Of a stretch of 64,000 nucleotides of DNA, positions 41,708 through 51,001 are shown one piece after another. Every line of letters starts with the position of its first letter. Within the stretch, counting starts at the first letter, position 1. This stretch comes from Phaeobacter sp. A36a-5a. GTDB taxonomy: Bacteria > Pseudomonadota > Alphaproteobacteria > Rhodobacterales > Rhodobacteraceae. The translations under genes were made by a program, and so were the position numbers. The DNA is taken from NCBI RefSeq assembly GCF_037911135.1, contig NZ_JBBLYU010000001.1:2046001-2110000 (forward strand), in the 5' to 3' direction. Below the pieces are notes generated by a model. The model saw only the letters and a program-made list of their open reading frames with translations, did no database searches and was not told the origin of the DNA.

Positions 41708-43998
41708 GCCCGGATCACCTCCGCCTCACGGTCGGCCAGACGCCAGGCCTGATCGCGCCCGGCCTGATAGGGCAGCGGCCAGTCTGCATGGCGATCACCG
41801 ATCCGCGCCGCCTCATGCAGGGTCCAGTAGGGATCTGCCAGATGTGGCCGCCCGACACAGACCAGATCCGCCCGGCCGGCCATCAGGATCGAATTGGCGT
41901 GATCCGCCTCATAGATATTGCCCACCGCCATGGTCGCAATGCCCGCATCATTGCGGATCCGATCCGAAAACGGTGTCTGGAACATCCGGCCATAGACCGG
42001 CCGTGCCTCGGGTGTGGTCTGTCCGGCGGAGACGTCGATGATATCCGCGCCCGCCGCGGTGAACGCCCGCGCAATCTCGACCGCCTCTTCCGGCGTGACG
42101 CCTTCATCGCCGACCCAATCGTTGGCGGAAATACGCACGGACATCGGCTTGCTTGCAGGCCAGGCTGCCCGCATCGCCTCGAACACCTCCAGCGGGTAGC
42201 GCAGACGGTTTTCCAGCGCGCCGCCATACTCATCGGTTCGAATGTTGGATTTGGGCGAGATGAAGGATGAAATCAGATAACCATGCGCCGCGTGAAGTTC
42301 GATCATGTCAAACCCGGCGCGATCCGCCATCTGAGCTGCGGCCACGAATTGCGCCTTGATGGCCTCCATTTCCTGCGCTGTGATCTCACGCGGGGCCGGA
42401 TTATCCTCAGTCCACGCAAGCGCAGAGGCCGAAACCGTCTCCCAGTTCCCCTCTGGCAGCGGCGCGTCCATGGTCTCCCAGCCCAATTGGGTGGAGCCTT
42501 TGCGGCCCGAGTGGCCGATCTGACAGCAGATCTTGGCGTCGGTCTCGCTGTGTACGAACTCCGTCAGCCGCGTCCAGGCGGCCTCATGCTCGGGCGCGTA
42601 AAGCCCCGGACAGCCGGGCGTGATCCGCCCCTGCGCCGACACACAGGTCATTTCGGTATAGACCAGCCCTGCTCCGCCCTTGGCGCGTTCGCCGTAGTGG
42701 ATCAGATGCCAGTCGGTCGGGCAGCCATCCTTGGCCTTGTACTGCGCCATCGGCGACACCACGACACGGTTCTTCAGCTGCATCTCCCGCAGCCGGTAGG
42801 GGGCGAACATCGGCGGGCGCACCGGGGCATCCTCGCTGGCACCCGCCCGCGTCTGGAACCATTTCTCGGCAGAGGCCAGCCAATCCGCATCCCGCAGGCG
42901 CAGGTTTTCATGGGAAATCCGCTGCGACCGGGTCAGCAGCGAATAGTTGAACTGCACCGGGTCCATATCCAGATAGCGTTCCACATCCTCGAACCACTCC
43001 AGGGAGTTGCGCGCCGCCGATTGCAACCGCAGCACATCCAGCCGCCGCTCCTCCTGATAGCGGACAAAGGCCTGTTCCAACGTCGGTTCGGTGCTGATGA
43101 ACTCCGCCAATGCGATGGCGCTGTCAAAGGCCAGTCGCGTGCCCGACCCGATGGAGAAATGCGCCGTGGCCGAAGCATCGCCCAGCAAGACCACGTTCTG
43201 ATGATACCATGTTTCGCAAAGCACACGGGGGAAGTTGATCCAGACCGCCGAGCCGCGCAGGTGATCCGCGTTGGAAATCAGCGCGTGCCCATCCAGATGA
43301 TCGGCAAAAATCGCCTCGCAGGTGCGCAGGATCTCGTCCTTGCTCATCGCCTCAAAGCCCCAGTTTTCCCAGGTCTGGGCCGAGCATTCAACGATCACCG
43401 TCGCGGTGTCAGCGTCGAACTGATAGGCGTGGATCCACATCCAGCCATGCTCTGTCTTCTCAAAGATAAAGGTAAAGGCATCATCGAATTTCTGCTGTGT
43501 GCCCAACCAGATAAACTTGCAAGGGCGCACATCGACGTTTGGTTTGAAATGCGCGGCAAACTCGGTTCGCACCCGCGAATTCAGCCCGTCGCAGGCCACG
43601 ACCAGATCATAATCCGCCTGATAGCTCGCGGCCGATCCGACTTCGGTTTCGAACCGCAAATCAATACCCAGTTCGCGCGCCCGCTCCTGCAGGATCACCA
43701 GCATCGCCTTGCGACCGATGCCCGCAAACCCATGCCCGCCCGACACGGTCCGCACGCCGTCATGCACCACGGCGATATCGTCCCAATAGGCGAATTTATC
43801 GCGGATCCGCTCGGCGCTGACGGGATCATTGGCAGCCAGATTGTCCAGCGCGTCATCAGACAGCACCACACCCCAACCAAAGGTATCATCGGGCTTGTTA
43901 CGCTCAAAAACCGTGATTTCGGCATCCGGCTGACGCAGCTTGGTCGAAATCGCGAAATACAGGCCAGCGGGGCCGCCTCCCAGACAGGCGATTTTCAT
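41704..43998 (-). CDS. Fused anthraniloyl-/salicylyl-CoA 5-monooxygenase and flavin reductase
   Basis: A 764-aa two-domain flavoenzyme. The N-terminal half (1-385) is an FAD monooxygenase with dinucleotide motif [13 protein letters not shown] at 5-17, the DG-type motif [15 protein letters not shown] near 138 and [20 protein letters not shown] near 275. The C-terminal half (395-745) is an old-yellow-enzyme-type FMN oxidoreductase: [42 protein letters not shown] and [10 protein letters not shown]. This fusion is known for 2-aminobenzoyl-CoA monooxygenase/reductase and the related salicylyl-CoA 5-hydroxylase. It is the first gene of the operon; GGGGAG lies upstream. Neighbours favour anthranilate, but salicylate is possible. 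Confidence 0.9.
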   Translation of the reverse strand: MKIACLGGGPAGLYFAISTKLRQPDAEITVFERNKPDDTFGWGVVLSDDALDNLAANDPVSAERIRDKFAYWDDIAVVHDGVRTVSGGHGFAGIGRKAMLVILQERARELGIDLRFETEVGSAASYQADYDLVVACDGLNSRVRTEFAAHFKPNVDVRPCKFIWLGTQQKFDDAFTFIFEKTEHGWMWIHAYQFDADTATVIVECSAQTWENWGFEAMSKDEILRTCEAIFADHLDGHALISNADHLRGSAVWINFPRVLCETWYHQNVVLLGDASATAHFSIGSGTRLAFDSAIALAEFISTEPTLEQAFVRYQEERRLDVLRLQSAARNSLEWFEDVERYLDMDPVQFNYSLLTRSQRISHENLRLRDADWLASAEKWFQTRAGASEDAPVRPPMFAPYRLREMQLKNRVVVSPMAQYKAKDGCPTDWHLIHYGERAKGGAGLVYTEMTCVSAQGRITPGCPGLYAPEHEAAWTRLTEFVHSETDAKICCQIGHSGRKGSTQLGWETMDAPLPEGNWETVSASALAWTEDNPAPREITAQEMEAIKAQFVAAAQMADRAGFDMIELHAAHGYLISSFISPKSNIRTDEYGGALENRLRYPLEVFEAMRAAWPASKPMSVRISANDWVGDEGVTPEEAVEIARAFTAAGADIIDVSAGQTTPEARPVYGRMFQTPFSDRIRNDAGIATMAVGNIYEADHANSILMAGRADLVCVGRPHLADPYWTLHEAARIGDRHADWPLPYQAGRDQAWRLADREAEVIRA

Positions 43999-44033
43999 GG
44001 TGCCACTCCCCTATTGCGATCAAAGCTAAGCAC

Positions 44034-44061
44034 AGGATAAGCGCACGGCAATAAATTTCAA
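44034..44061 (-). promoter_or_regulatory. Promoter of the aryl-CoA operon
   Basis: On the minus strand TTGAAA (44061-44056) and TATCCT (44039-44034) are 16 bases apart, and the start codon of the first gene follows about 35 bases later. The -35 box is inside the end of the palindrome described next, which suits repression. Confidence 0.55.
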
Positions 44062-44082
44062 GCTTAAACTTTTAAACTTGAA
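44057..44082. promoter_or_regulatory. 26-bp palindrome, probable MarR operator
   Basis: The half sites TTCAAGYTTAAA and TTTAARCTTGAA read the same on both strands with only two symmetric pair mismatches (C/T and the centre). It is 59-84 bases upstream of the first gene of the operon and overlaps its -35 box. The size and position match operators of MarR regulators, and the operon encodes one. Confidence 0.75.
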
Positions 44083-44608
44083 GCTTTTGCCAGACCTGCA
44101 GGAGATCCGAGTTAAGGGAATATTCATCTCCGCTCTGCAATACTGGCAAGAGCATGACTCTTGCCCCGGTTTTCTCGGACGCCATCGCCATGGGCGCGGA
44201 AACCCAAGCTGTTCAGCCATAATTTCCCGATAAATTTCAAGTGGATAAGCCCCACAATTGATGTAGAGAACTTGTCTCAAACGGGTCATCCGATCTCCCG
44301 CAAAACCACAATTAATTCAATGTTTTCAGATAGATAAAACAACCTGTACAACAGGGACGGCGCTGTGGATAAGTTGGGGGACAGTTTGGGCATTCTCAAC
44401 CCAAACGAGACACCTTGCCGGGACATTCAGAACCGACAAAAATATCGAGATAAGTCAAGTTTGGAAGGTATTAACAAAATGTTAAAGAGTAAATTCGATT
44501 GCGCAGTCACGATTCATCAAGACCAAACCAGAGGCACCAGCCAGACCCGTTACCTACGGCTATCCACAACACACTCATAGGCTGCAGCCTCTGACCTGAT
44601 CCTCAGTC
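44083..44608. other. Intergenic region without a convincing gene
   Basis: About 525 bases between the operon promoter and the terminator of ptsP. Short frames on both strands (for example 44026-44289 minus and 44365-44580 plus) lack ribosome sites and family features. The central part is AT-richer than average, with several TTGACA-poor stretches and the words GTTAAAG and GGATAA, so regulatory function is possible. Confidence 0.45.
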
Positions 44609-44638
44609 AAAAAAACCGCGCAGCCTCGGCTGCGCGGT
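44609..44638 (-). terminator. Intrinsic terminator of ptsP
   Basis: On the minus strand CCGCGCAGCC and GGCTGCGCGG form a long GC-rich stem with a minimal loop, followed by seven Ts. It lies 34 bases beyond the ptsP stop. Confidence 0.92.
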
Positions 44639-44671
44639 CCCAATGCAGATTATGGTACGAAGGATCCCGGC

Positions 44672-46912
44672 TCAGAGCTCTCGCAGATATTGCATCACAG
44701 CCGGCCGCACCGTTTGCTCGCCTCGGTGGCGTGCGTCAGCGATGATTTTTCGAATAGCATTCAGATCGACCCGCATCAGCAGCGATTTGACCGGGCCAAC
44801 CGAGGCAGGTCGCATCGACAGTACCCGCAACCCCATGGCCGCAAGGCAGACCGCCTCAATCGGGCGCCCGGCGTCCTCGCCGCAAAAGCTGAGCGGAGTC
44901 CCGGAAATCTCGCAACGCTCAACGATTTGCGCGATAAAGCTCAGGTAGCTCACGTTCAATGTGTCGTAACGCTTGCGCACCCTCTCGTTTTCACGGTCCG
45001 CAGCAAAGAAAAACTGCTTGAGGTCATTGCCGCCGATCGACAGGAATTCGACCTCGTCGAAAAACTTCTGCGGCGCAAAGGCCAGCGACGGGGTTTCCAG
45101 CATGGCCCCGACTTCCAGTTTTTCCGGCAGCGGATGCCCGAGGCGCCGTTCGCGTTCCAGCGTCTTGGCGACCTCGGCCTTGGCGGCGCGGAACTCCTCG
45201 AACTGCGCCACAAACGGGAACATGACCGTCAGCGGACGCCCGTTGGCGGCGCGCATCAGCGCCTGCAACTGCATCCGCATCACACCGGGCTTGTCGAGAC
45301 CAACCCGGATCGCCCGCCAGCCAAGCGCCGGATTCGGCTCATCGGTCGGCTTCATATAGGGCAGCACCTTGTCCGACCCGATGTCCAGCGTGCGGAACAC
45401 CACCCGCTTGCCGCCAGCCGCATCCAACACCCGCTGATACAGCGCCACCAGTTCGGATCGTTTCGGCATCTGGTTGCGGACCAGAAACTGCAATTCGGTT
45501 CGGAACAGCCCGACGCCTTCGGCACCGGAGTTTTCCAGCGACGGCAAATCGGCCATCAGCCCGGCGTTCATCAGCAGGTTCACACGTGTGCCGTCGCGGG
45601 TCAGCGCCTGTTTGTCACGGATCGAGGCATAGCGTTCCTGCGCCTTGGCCTGCATCGCGATCTTGTCGCGAAAGGCCCCCACAACGGTGTCATCCGGCCG
45701 CAGATGCACGACGCCCTGCTCCCCGTCCACCATGATATGGTCGCCGTTCAGCGCCTCGGTGGTGATGCGTTTGGTGTGAACCACCAGCGGAATGGCCAGC
45801 GCGCGGGCAATGATCGCCGCATGAGAGCCGACAGAGCCTTCCTCCAGCACGATGCCACGCAGGTTGCGGCCATATTCCAGCAGCTCACCGGGGCCGATGT
45901 TCCGTGCAATCAGCACCGGGTCCTCGGGCAGCTCTGCACCGGTTTCACGGCCCTGCCCGGTCAAAATCCGTAGCAGCCGGTTGGACAGATCATCCAGATC
46001 GCTCAGCCGCTCACGCAGATAGGCATCCTGCACCTGCCCCATGCGCGCCCGCGCCTGGGACTGTTCTTTCTCCACCGCCGCCTCGGCACTCAGACCGCGG
46101 CCGATGTCCTCTTCCATCCGCCGCATCCACCCTTTGGAATTGGCGAACATCCGGTAGGCTTCCAGCACCTGCAACTGTTCCTTGTCACCGGTCTGGGAGA
46201 CCTCCAGCATCTTGTCGACGCCGACCCGCAGCTCCTCGACCGATTCATGCAGGCGCTCAAGCTCGCGGTGCGGATCATCGGCAATCGGATTGGTCACAAC
46301 AACGCGCGGCTCATGCAGCCAGACGTGGCCTTCAACAGCGCCTTCCTGCGCGATGGTTCCCCGCAGTAGAACCGGTTGCTGGTGCAGGGGCGACAGTGCC
46401 GCGCCCTCGCCAACAAAGGCGCCAAGCTCGGTCATTTCGGCAATCACCATCGCCACCACTTCCAGCGCATAGACCGCATCGGCGGAGAATTCGCGCGCGT
46501 CCTTGGACTGCACCACCAGCACGCCCAGCATCTCGCCAAGCCGCTGAATCGGCACCCCCAGGAAAGAGGCATAACGCTCCTCCCCGGTTTCCGGCATATA
46601 GCGGAACCCCTTGGCGTTGGGGGCATCCGGGGTGTTGACCACCTTGCCATAGCGCGCCACACGGCCCACCAGCCCCTCGCCGATCCGCATACGGGTCTGG
46701 TGTACGGATTCAACGTTCAGACCCTGAGTCGCGCAGAGCTCAAGCGTCTCCTCGTCCCGGAACAGATAGACCGAGCACACCTCGCTGCGCATGCTATCGG
46801 CGATCAGCTGGGTGATCTTGTCCAGCCGGGCCTGACCGGCATCATCACCGGCCATCGCCTCGCGCAAGCGCATCAACAGATTGCGACTTTCGGATTCGGT
46901 CGTCTTTACCAT
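44672..46912 (-). CDS. ptsP: Phosphoenolpyruvate-protein phosphotransferase PtsP (EI-Ntr)
   Basis: A 746-aa enzyme I of the nitrogen-related phosphotransferase system. A GAF domain (about 20-165) precedes the PEP-utilising enzyme core: the phosphohistidine motif GSVGSHAAIIARALAIPLVV near residue 360, TIM-barrel segments EGVGLFRTELQFLVR and FRTLDIGSDKVLPY, and the C-terminal active-site region FFSIGGNDLKQFFFA-like SIGGNDLKQ and FCGEDAGRP. It passes phosphate from PEP to NPr and EIIA-Ntr, linking nitrogen and carbon status to regulation. lysC is about 45 bases upstream on the same strand. Length and order are standard. Confidence 0.95.
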   Translation of the reverse strand: MVKTTESESRNLLMRLREAMAGDDAGQARLDKITQLIADSMRSEVCSVYLFRDEETLELCATQGLNVESVHQTRMRIGEGLVGRVARYGKVVNTPDAPNAKGFRYMPETGEERYASFLGVPIQRLGEMLGVLVVQSKDAREFSADAVYALEVVAMVIAEMTELGAFVGEGAALSPLHQQPVLLRGTIAQEGAVEGHVWLHEPRVVVTNPIADDPHRELERLHESVEELRVGVDKMLEVSQTGDKEQLQVLEAYRMFANSKGWMRRMEEDIGRGLSAEAAVEKEQSQARARMGQVQDAYLRERLSDLDDLSNRLLRILTGQGRETGAELPEDPVLIARNIGPGELLEYGRNLRGIVLEEGSVGSHAAIIARALAIPLVVHTKRITTEALNGDHIMVDGEQGVVHLRPDDTVVGAFRDKIAMQAKAQERYASIRDKQALTRDGTRVNLLMNAGLMADLPSLENSGAEGVGLFRTELQFLVRNQMPKRSELVALYQRVLDAAGGKRVVFRTLDIGSDKVLPYMKPTDEPNPALGWRAIRVGLDKPGVMRMQLQALMRAANGRPLTVMFPFVAQFEEFRAAKAEVAKTLERERRLGHPLPEKLEVGAMLETPSLAFAPQKFFDEVEFLSIGGNDLKQFFFAADRENERVRKRYDTLNVSYLSFIAQIVERCEISGTPLSFCGEDAGRPIEAVCLAAMGLRVLSMRPASVGPVKSLLMRVDLNAIRKIIADARHRGEQTVRPAVMQYLREL

Positions 46913-46957
46913 GGGGGCCGTTCACACAGGTTTCGGTGTCAGGCAGCCAGGTCCAGA

Positions 46958-48196
46958 TCAGGCCGCCTTGTCCAATTCAAAGGCATCATGCAGTGCTTGC
47001 ACTGCAAGTTCCATGTATTTCCGGTCGATCAGAACCGAAATCTTGATTTCGGAGGTGGTGATCACCTTGATGTTGATGCCCTCGTCCGACAGCACCTTGA
47101 ACATCTTGGCTGCAACCCCTGATTGTGAGCGCATACCGATGCCAACCACCGAGACCTTGGCAACATCACGGTCAGCCAGCAATTCGGCGTAGTTCAGCTC
47201 GCCCTTCTGCTTTACCGCCTGCAACGCCTGTTCGGCGCGCGCCACCTGATCGGTCGGGCAGGAGAAGGTCATATCGGTGCGACCCTCGGCCGAGATATCC
47301 TGAACGATCATATCGACGTTCACACCTGCATCGCTAAGCGCGGTAAAGATATGTGCCGCGATGCCGGGACGGTCGGCGACCGATTGCACGGTCAGCTTGG
47401 CTTCGTCACGGGAATAGGCCACACCGGCCACAACATTGGATTCCATGATTTCCTCCTCGTCGCAGACCAGGGTTCCGGCCTCGTCGGACTGTTCCTCAAA
47501 ACTCGACAACACGCGCAGCTTCACCTTGTAGCGCATCGCCAGTTCAACAGAGCGGGTTTGCAGGACCTTGGCGCCCAGCGAGGCCAGCTCCAGCATTTCT
47601 TCAAACGCGATCCTATCCAGTTTGCGCGCCTTATCGCAGATCCGCGGGTCGGTGGTATAGACCCCGTCCACATCGGTATAGATATCGCAGCGCTCCGCCT
47701 CAAAGGCCGCGGCAAAGGCAACAGCGGTGGTATCAGACCCGCCCCGGCCCAGCGTGGTGATACGGCCTTCGGGGCTGATCCCCTGAAACCCTGCAACCAC
47801 GGCGACGCGCATGCCTTCGCCGAACTTCGCATTGATGTTCTCCGGCGGGATCTCTTCGATCCGGGCCTGACTGTGGGCGCTGGTGGTTTTCAGCGGCACC
47901 TGCCAGCCCTGCCAGCTGCGCGCGGGGATATCCATCTCCTGCAGCGTCAGCGCCATCAGACCCGCCGTCACATTCTCGCCCGAGGAGACCACAGCATCAT
48001 ATTCGCGCGCATCAAACAGCGGCGAGGTCTCATTGACCCAGCCGACCAGCTCATTGGTCTTGCCCGACATGGCAGAGACGATAACGATCACGTCATAGCC
48101 CTTGGCCACCTCAACGCCCACGCGTTTCGCCGCGCGGCGGATGCGGTCCAGATTGGCGACAGATGTACCGCCGAATTTCATCACAAGAACGGGCAT
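46958..48196 (-). CDS. lysC: Aspartate kinase
   Basis: A 412-aa aspartokinase that makes 4-phospho-L-aspartate, the entry to lysine, methionine, threonine and diaminopimelate synthesis. It opens with the family motif VMKFGGTSVANLDRI, has the nucleotide-binding TTLGRGGSDTTAVAFA near residue 160, and the DVDGVYTTDPR segment near 185. Two ACT domains (about 265-400) provide feedback control. Monofunctional form, usual length. GGAGAG lies ten bases before the ATG. It precedes ptsP on the same strand. Confidence 0.96.
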   Translation of the reverse strand: MPVLVMKFGGTSVANLDRIRRAAKRVGVEVAKGYDVIVIVSAMSGKTNELVGWVNETSPLFDAREYDAVVSSGENVTAGLMALTLQEMDIPARSWQGWQVPLKTTSAHSQARIEEIPPENINAKFGEGMRVAVVAGFQGISPEGRITTLGRGGSDTTAVAFAAAFEAERCDIYTDVDGVYTTDPRICDKARKLDRIAFEEMLELASLGAKVLQTRSVELAMRYKVKLRVLSSFEEQSDEAGTLVCDEEEIMESNVVAGVAYSRDEAKLTVQSVADRPGIAAHIFTALSDAGVNVDMIVQDISAEGRTDMTFSCPTDQVARAEQALQAVKQKGELNYAELLADRDVAKVSVVGIGMRSQSGVAAKMFKVLSDEGINIKVITTSEIKISVLIDRKYMELAVQALHDAFELDKAA

Positions 48197-48353
48197 TGGG
48201 CAAAACTCTCCGTGCGCTTGCGGGTTTCAACTCCCCGCCTCTTATGCGAGCGGCCCCACAAGGGCAAGCCTGCGGATTGTAGCGATACACGCAGAAACGC
48301 CGGTGCAACACGCAATTTTGATGCGTCAAAGCGGCGCGTTTCGGTCGATCTGC

Positions 48354-49802
48354 CTAGTTGCGCCAAAAACGGATGGTCAGAATGGCATAGACCGCCATCA
48401 GCTCCAGCCGCCCGATCAGCATCGCTGCGCTCAGGATCCACTTGGCCCCATCGTTCAGCGTGGAGAAGTTGCCCGCAGGCCCGATCCGGTCGCCAAGGCC
48501 GGGGCCGATATTGGCCACAGCCGTTGCCGCCCCCGACACCGCCGTCACAAAATCAAGCCCGGTCAGCGCCAGCGCCCAGGCCACGATCCCCAGCGTGACC
48601 ACAAAGAACATGAAAAAGGAGATCACCGAGCTCAGCACCTCGGCGTCAACCGCCCTGCCCTGATAGCGCGGGACAAACACCCCATGCGGCGAATGAATGC
48701 GCTGGATCTGCACCCGGATCGAGGCGAACAGCAGCTGATAGCGGAAAATCTTGACCGAACAGGCGGTTGACCCCGCACAGCCGCCAATCAGCCCGATAAA
48801 GAAGAACAGCATCACCAGAAAGCTGCCCCACTGCATGTAATCAACGCTGGCGTAGCCGGTGCCGGAGATGATCGAGGTGATATTGAACAGCGCCTCGCGC
48901 ACCGCCTGCTCGGGGTGGTGAGGAAACACATAGACCAGCACACAGGCCGTCACCACGACAAGGATCAGGATGGTGGCCAGAAAGGTCTGGATCTGGCTGT
49001 CACGAAACAGCGGCTTGGAATGGCCGTTGACCATCTGCACATAGCGCACAAAGGGCAGCGCCGCGAGGATCATGAACACCGATGCCGCATATTCAGGCGC
49101 GCCCGTAAAGGTGCCGAAAGACGCATCGTAATTGGAGAAACCCCCGGTGGAACATGTGGTCAGCGCATGCACCAGAGCGTCAAAGGGCTGCATCCCCAAC
49201 AGCATATAGACCACCATGCAGGCCACGGTCAGGCCGACGTAGATCAGCGAAATCTGCTTCGCGATTGCCTGCGCGCGCGGCAGGATTTTACCCATCGTAT
49301 CAAAGGCTTCGGAGCGGAAAATCTGCATGCCGCCAACCCGCAGCTCCGGCAGGAACACCATGGCCACCACAATGATGCCGATGCCGCCCAGCCATTGCAG
49401 GATGCCCCGCCACAGCAGCAGTCCGCGCGGCAGACCATCAAGGCCCGAAATCACAGTGGAGCCGGTGGTGGTAAGGCCGGACATCGCCTCGAAGAACGCA
49501 TCGACAAAGCGCAGTTCAGTGGCGCCCAGCATCAGGGGGATCGCCCCGAACACCGGCAGCGCCACCCAGACCAGCGTCGTCAGCAGAAAGGTCTGCTGGA
49601 TCGTCAGCCCCTCGCGCACCCCATTGGCACAGGACAGCGCAATCAGCCCGCCGCCAAGGATGGTGATGACGGCACTTTCGAGAAAGACCGGCCATTCCCC
49701 CTGCCCGTCGTATAGATCGACAGCCAGCGGGAACACCATGGTTGCCCCAAGGATGGCCACCAGAAGGCCAATGACATATCCAACCGGACGCAGATCCAAC
49801 AT
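48354..49802 (-). CDS. TrkH-family potassium uptake protein
   Basis: A 482-aa multi-spanning inner-membrane potassium transporter (TrkH/KtrB superfamily). Four pore loops carry TTTGSTVISGL, TCSTGGFSNYDASFG, ISGTGYASVDY and GCAGSTACSVKIFRY, each with the conserved glycine of the selectivity filter. I chose the ATG at 49802; a TTG at 49838 is in frame. It works with a TrkA-type regulatory protein that is not in this window. The minus-strand gene ends in GC-rich DNA without a clear terminator. Confidence 0.9.
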   Translation of the reverse strand: MLDLRPVGYVIGLLVAILGATMVFPLAVDLYDGQGEWPVFLESAVITILGGGLIALSCANGVREGLTIQQTFLLTTLVWVALPVFGAIPLMLGATELRFVDAFFEAMSGLTTTGSTVISGLDGLPRGLLLWRGILQWLGGIGIIVVAMVFLPELRVGGMQIFRSEAFDTMGKILPRAQAIAKQISLIYVGLTVACMVVYMLLGMQPFDALVHALTTCSTGGFSNYDASFGTFTGAPEYAASVFMILAALPFVRYVQMVNGHSKPLFRDSQIQTFLATILILVVVTACVLVYVFPHHPEQAVREALFNITSIISGTGYASVDYMQWGSFLVMLFFFIGLIGGCAGSTACSVKIFRYQLLFASIRVQIQRIHSPHGVFVPRYQGRAVDAEVLSSVISFFMFFVVTLGIVAWALALTGLDFVTAVSGAATAVANIGPGLGDRIGPAGNFSTLNDGAKWILSAAMLIGRLELMAVYAILTIRFWRN

Positions 49803-49866
49803 GCGCGCAGCGTTGGCCTCCACCGGGCGGAGTGTCAAGAGACTGCGCGACTGTTGCGACCCGGGG

Positions 49867-50631
49867 TTAGGGTTTTGTCGACTTCTGTGACACCGTGCCG
49901 ACTTTCGCCGTCATCGCACTGGCCGACGTGCCGCCCCCCCCGCCCTGACCGGTCATCAGCGCCTGAGTGCTGGTGGTTCCGGCCTGTTTCGCGCCAACCG
50001 GCGACAGCGGAGTCCGCGCAGCGGGCTGCGATGCAGGCGAAGATGCCGGGGCCGGATCCTTGGCGGGCATCGCTGCCGGTTTCGACGGCGCGCGGGTGGT
50101 TTTGCGGCTTGGTCCGGCGGCGGCGGCCTTGGCGGCGGGCGTATCGGGTGTCACGGCAGCAGCAGCGGCAGGGGCCGCAGGTTTTGCCACATCCGCTTCG
50201 CTCGTCGCGACCTTGCGCTTGCTGGAAAAATCGGACGCCCCGGCTGTATCCGCCTTGTCGGTGGGCTGCGGCGTTGGCGCAACCGTCGGCGTGCTGGTCG
50301 CCGCCTTGGTCCGTGCCGGGCGGGTTTTCTTGCGGGCAGGCTTGCGCTGCGGGGCGGGCTTTGGTTTTGCGGCCGCAGGTTTCTCCGCAGCGGTTGCGGC
50401 AGGCTCGGCACTGCGGCTGGCTGCCTCCGTGCTGCGCGCGGCGGTGGTCTTGACACGGGTCTGGTTCAGCCCCACCGCAATCGCATGGCTGGCAACCGCC
50501 ATCTGCGCGGCGGGCATTGCTCCCATCAGGGCCACGGCCCCACGCCAGAACCGCATCTGGCGCCCAACAAGCGTACCTGCCAATGCAGCAGGTGTCCGGG
50601 GAAGGTCGGTGAAGTCGAGTAGAGGGATCAT
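49867..50631 (-). CDS. Low-complexity Ala/Pro/Lys-rich protein
   Basis: A 254-aa protein from the ATG at 50631 (AGGAGAT upstream; an in-frame ATG 54 bases earlier lacks a site). The first 60 residues are ordered and partly hydrophobic (MIPLLDFTDLPRTPAALAGT...GAVALMGAMPAAQMAVASHA), and the rest is dominated by alanine, proline, lysine and threonine with basic runs such as RKPARKKTRPAR. The composition recalls phasin-like or PHA-granule-associated and histone-H1-like tails, but no family motif is clear. It lies 65 bases downstream of the TrkH start in the divergent-free minus strand. Function unknown. Confidence 0.65.
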   Translation of the reverse strand: MIPLLDFTDLPRTPAALAGTLVGRQMRFWRGAVALMGAMPAAQMAVASHAIAVGLNQTRVKTTAARSTEAASRSAEPAATAAEKPAAAKPKPAPQRKPARKKTRPARTKAATSTPTVAPTPQPTDKADTAGASDFSSKRKVATSEADVAKPAAPAAAAAVTPDTPAAKAAAAGPSRKTTRAPSKPAAMPAKDPAPASSPASQPAARTPLSPVGAKQAGTTSTQALMTGQGGGGGTSASAMTAKVGTVSQKSTKP

Positions 50632-50915
50632 CAAAATCTCCTGTTTGGCGGGTGGCATCCGCCGCGATATGGCTGCGCCAGACATCAGGGCCAGAGATCA
50701 GACGGCCTTGCTGGCGCAGATGAACAAGAGACATTGGTCTGACCATCTTCCGAACCCGGTAAGCTCGGCGCGACAGCCCTGGCACGAGGCCCCCTCCGCC
50801 CCTCGGACAGGGGGAACGACGCAGCGCGCACCCCCACAGGTTGCAACTCTATCTGATTCCTTTTGCATTGCAGCATAAATAATGCCGCATTGCAGAGTCG
50901 CCCGTAAAAAGCGCG
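50632..50915. other. Intergenic region between folE2 and the Ala/Pro-rich gene
   Basis: About 285 bases hold only the presumed promoter of the Ala/Pro-rich gene. An AT-rich patch near 50850-50885 contains the word TGCATTGCAGCAT, whose symmetric TGC...GCA halves resemble a regulator site. No gene is seen. Confidence 0.4.
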
Positions 50916-50942
50916 AAAAACCGCCGCCTAATCAGGCAGCGG
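50916..50942 (-). terminator. Intrinsic terminator of folE2
   Basis: On the minus strand CCGCTGCC and GGCGGCGG form an 8-bp stem (one mismatch) with a 6-base loop, followed by TTTTT. It lies 60 bases beyond the folE2 stop. Confidence 0.75.
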
Positions 50943-51001
50943 TGTCGGGTCTATGTCGGAAAATGGGGCGACAGGCACGATTGGCGTCCTGCGCGCCCGG
51001 A

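Noticed and set aside
42283-44040. A 585-codon plus-strand frame opposite the monooxygenase-reductase.
   Set aside because: Shadow of a strongly supported two-domain flavoenzyme.
44365-44580. A 71-codon plus-strand frame between the aryl-CoA operon and ptsP.
   Set aside because: No ribosome site or motif; typical chance frame in AT-richer DNA.
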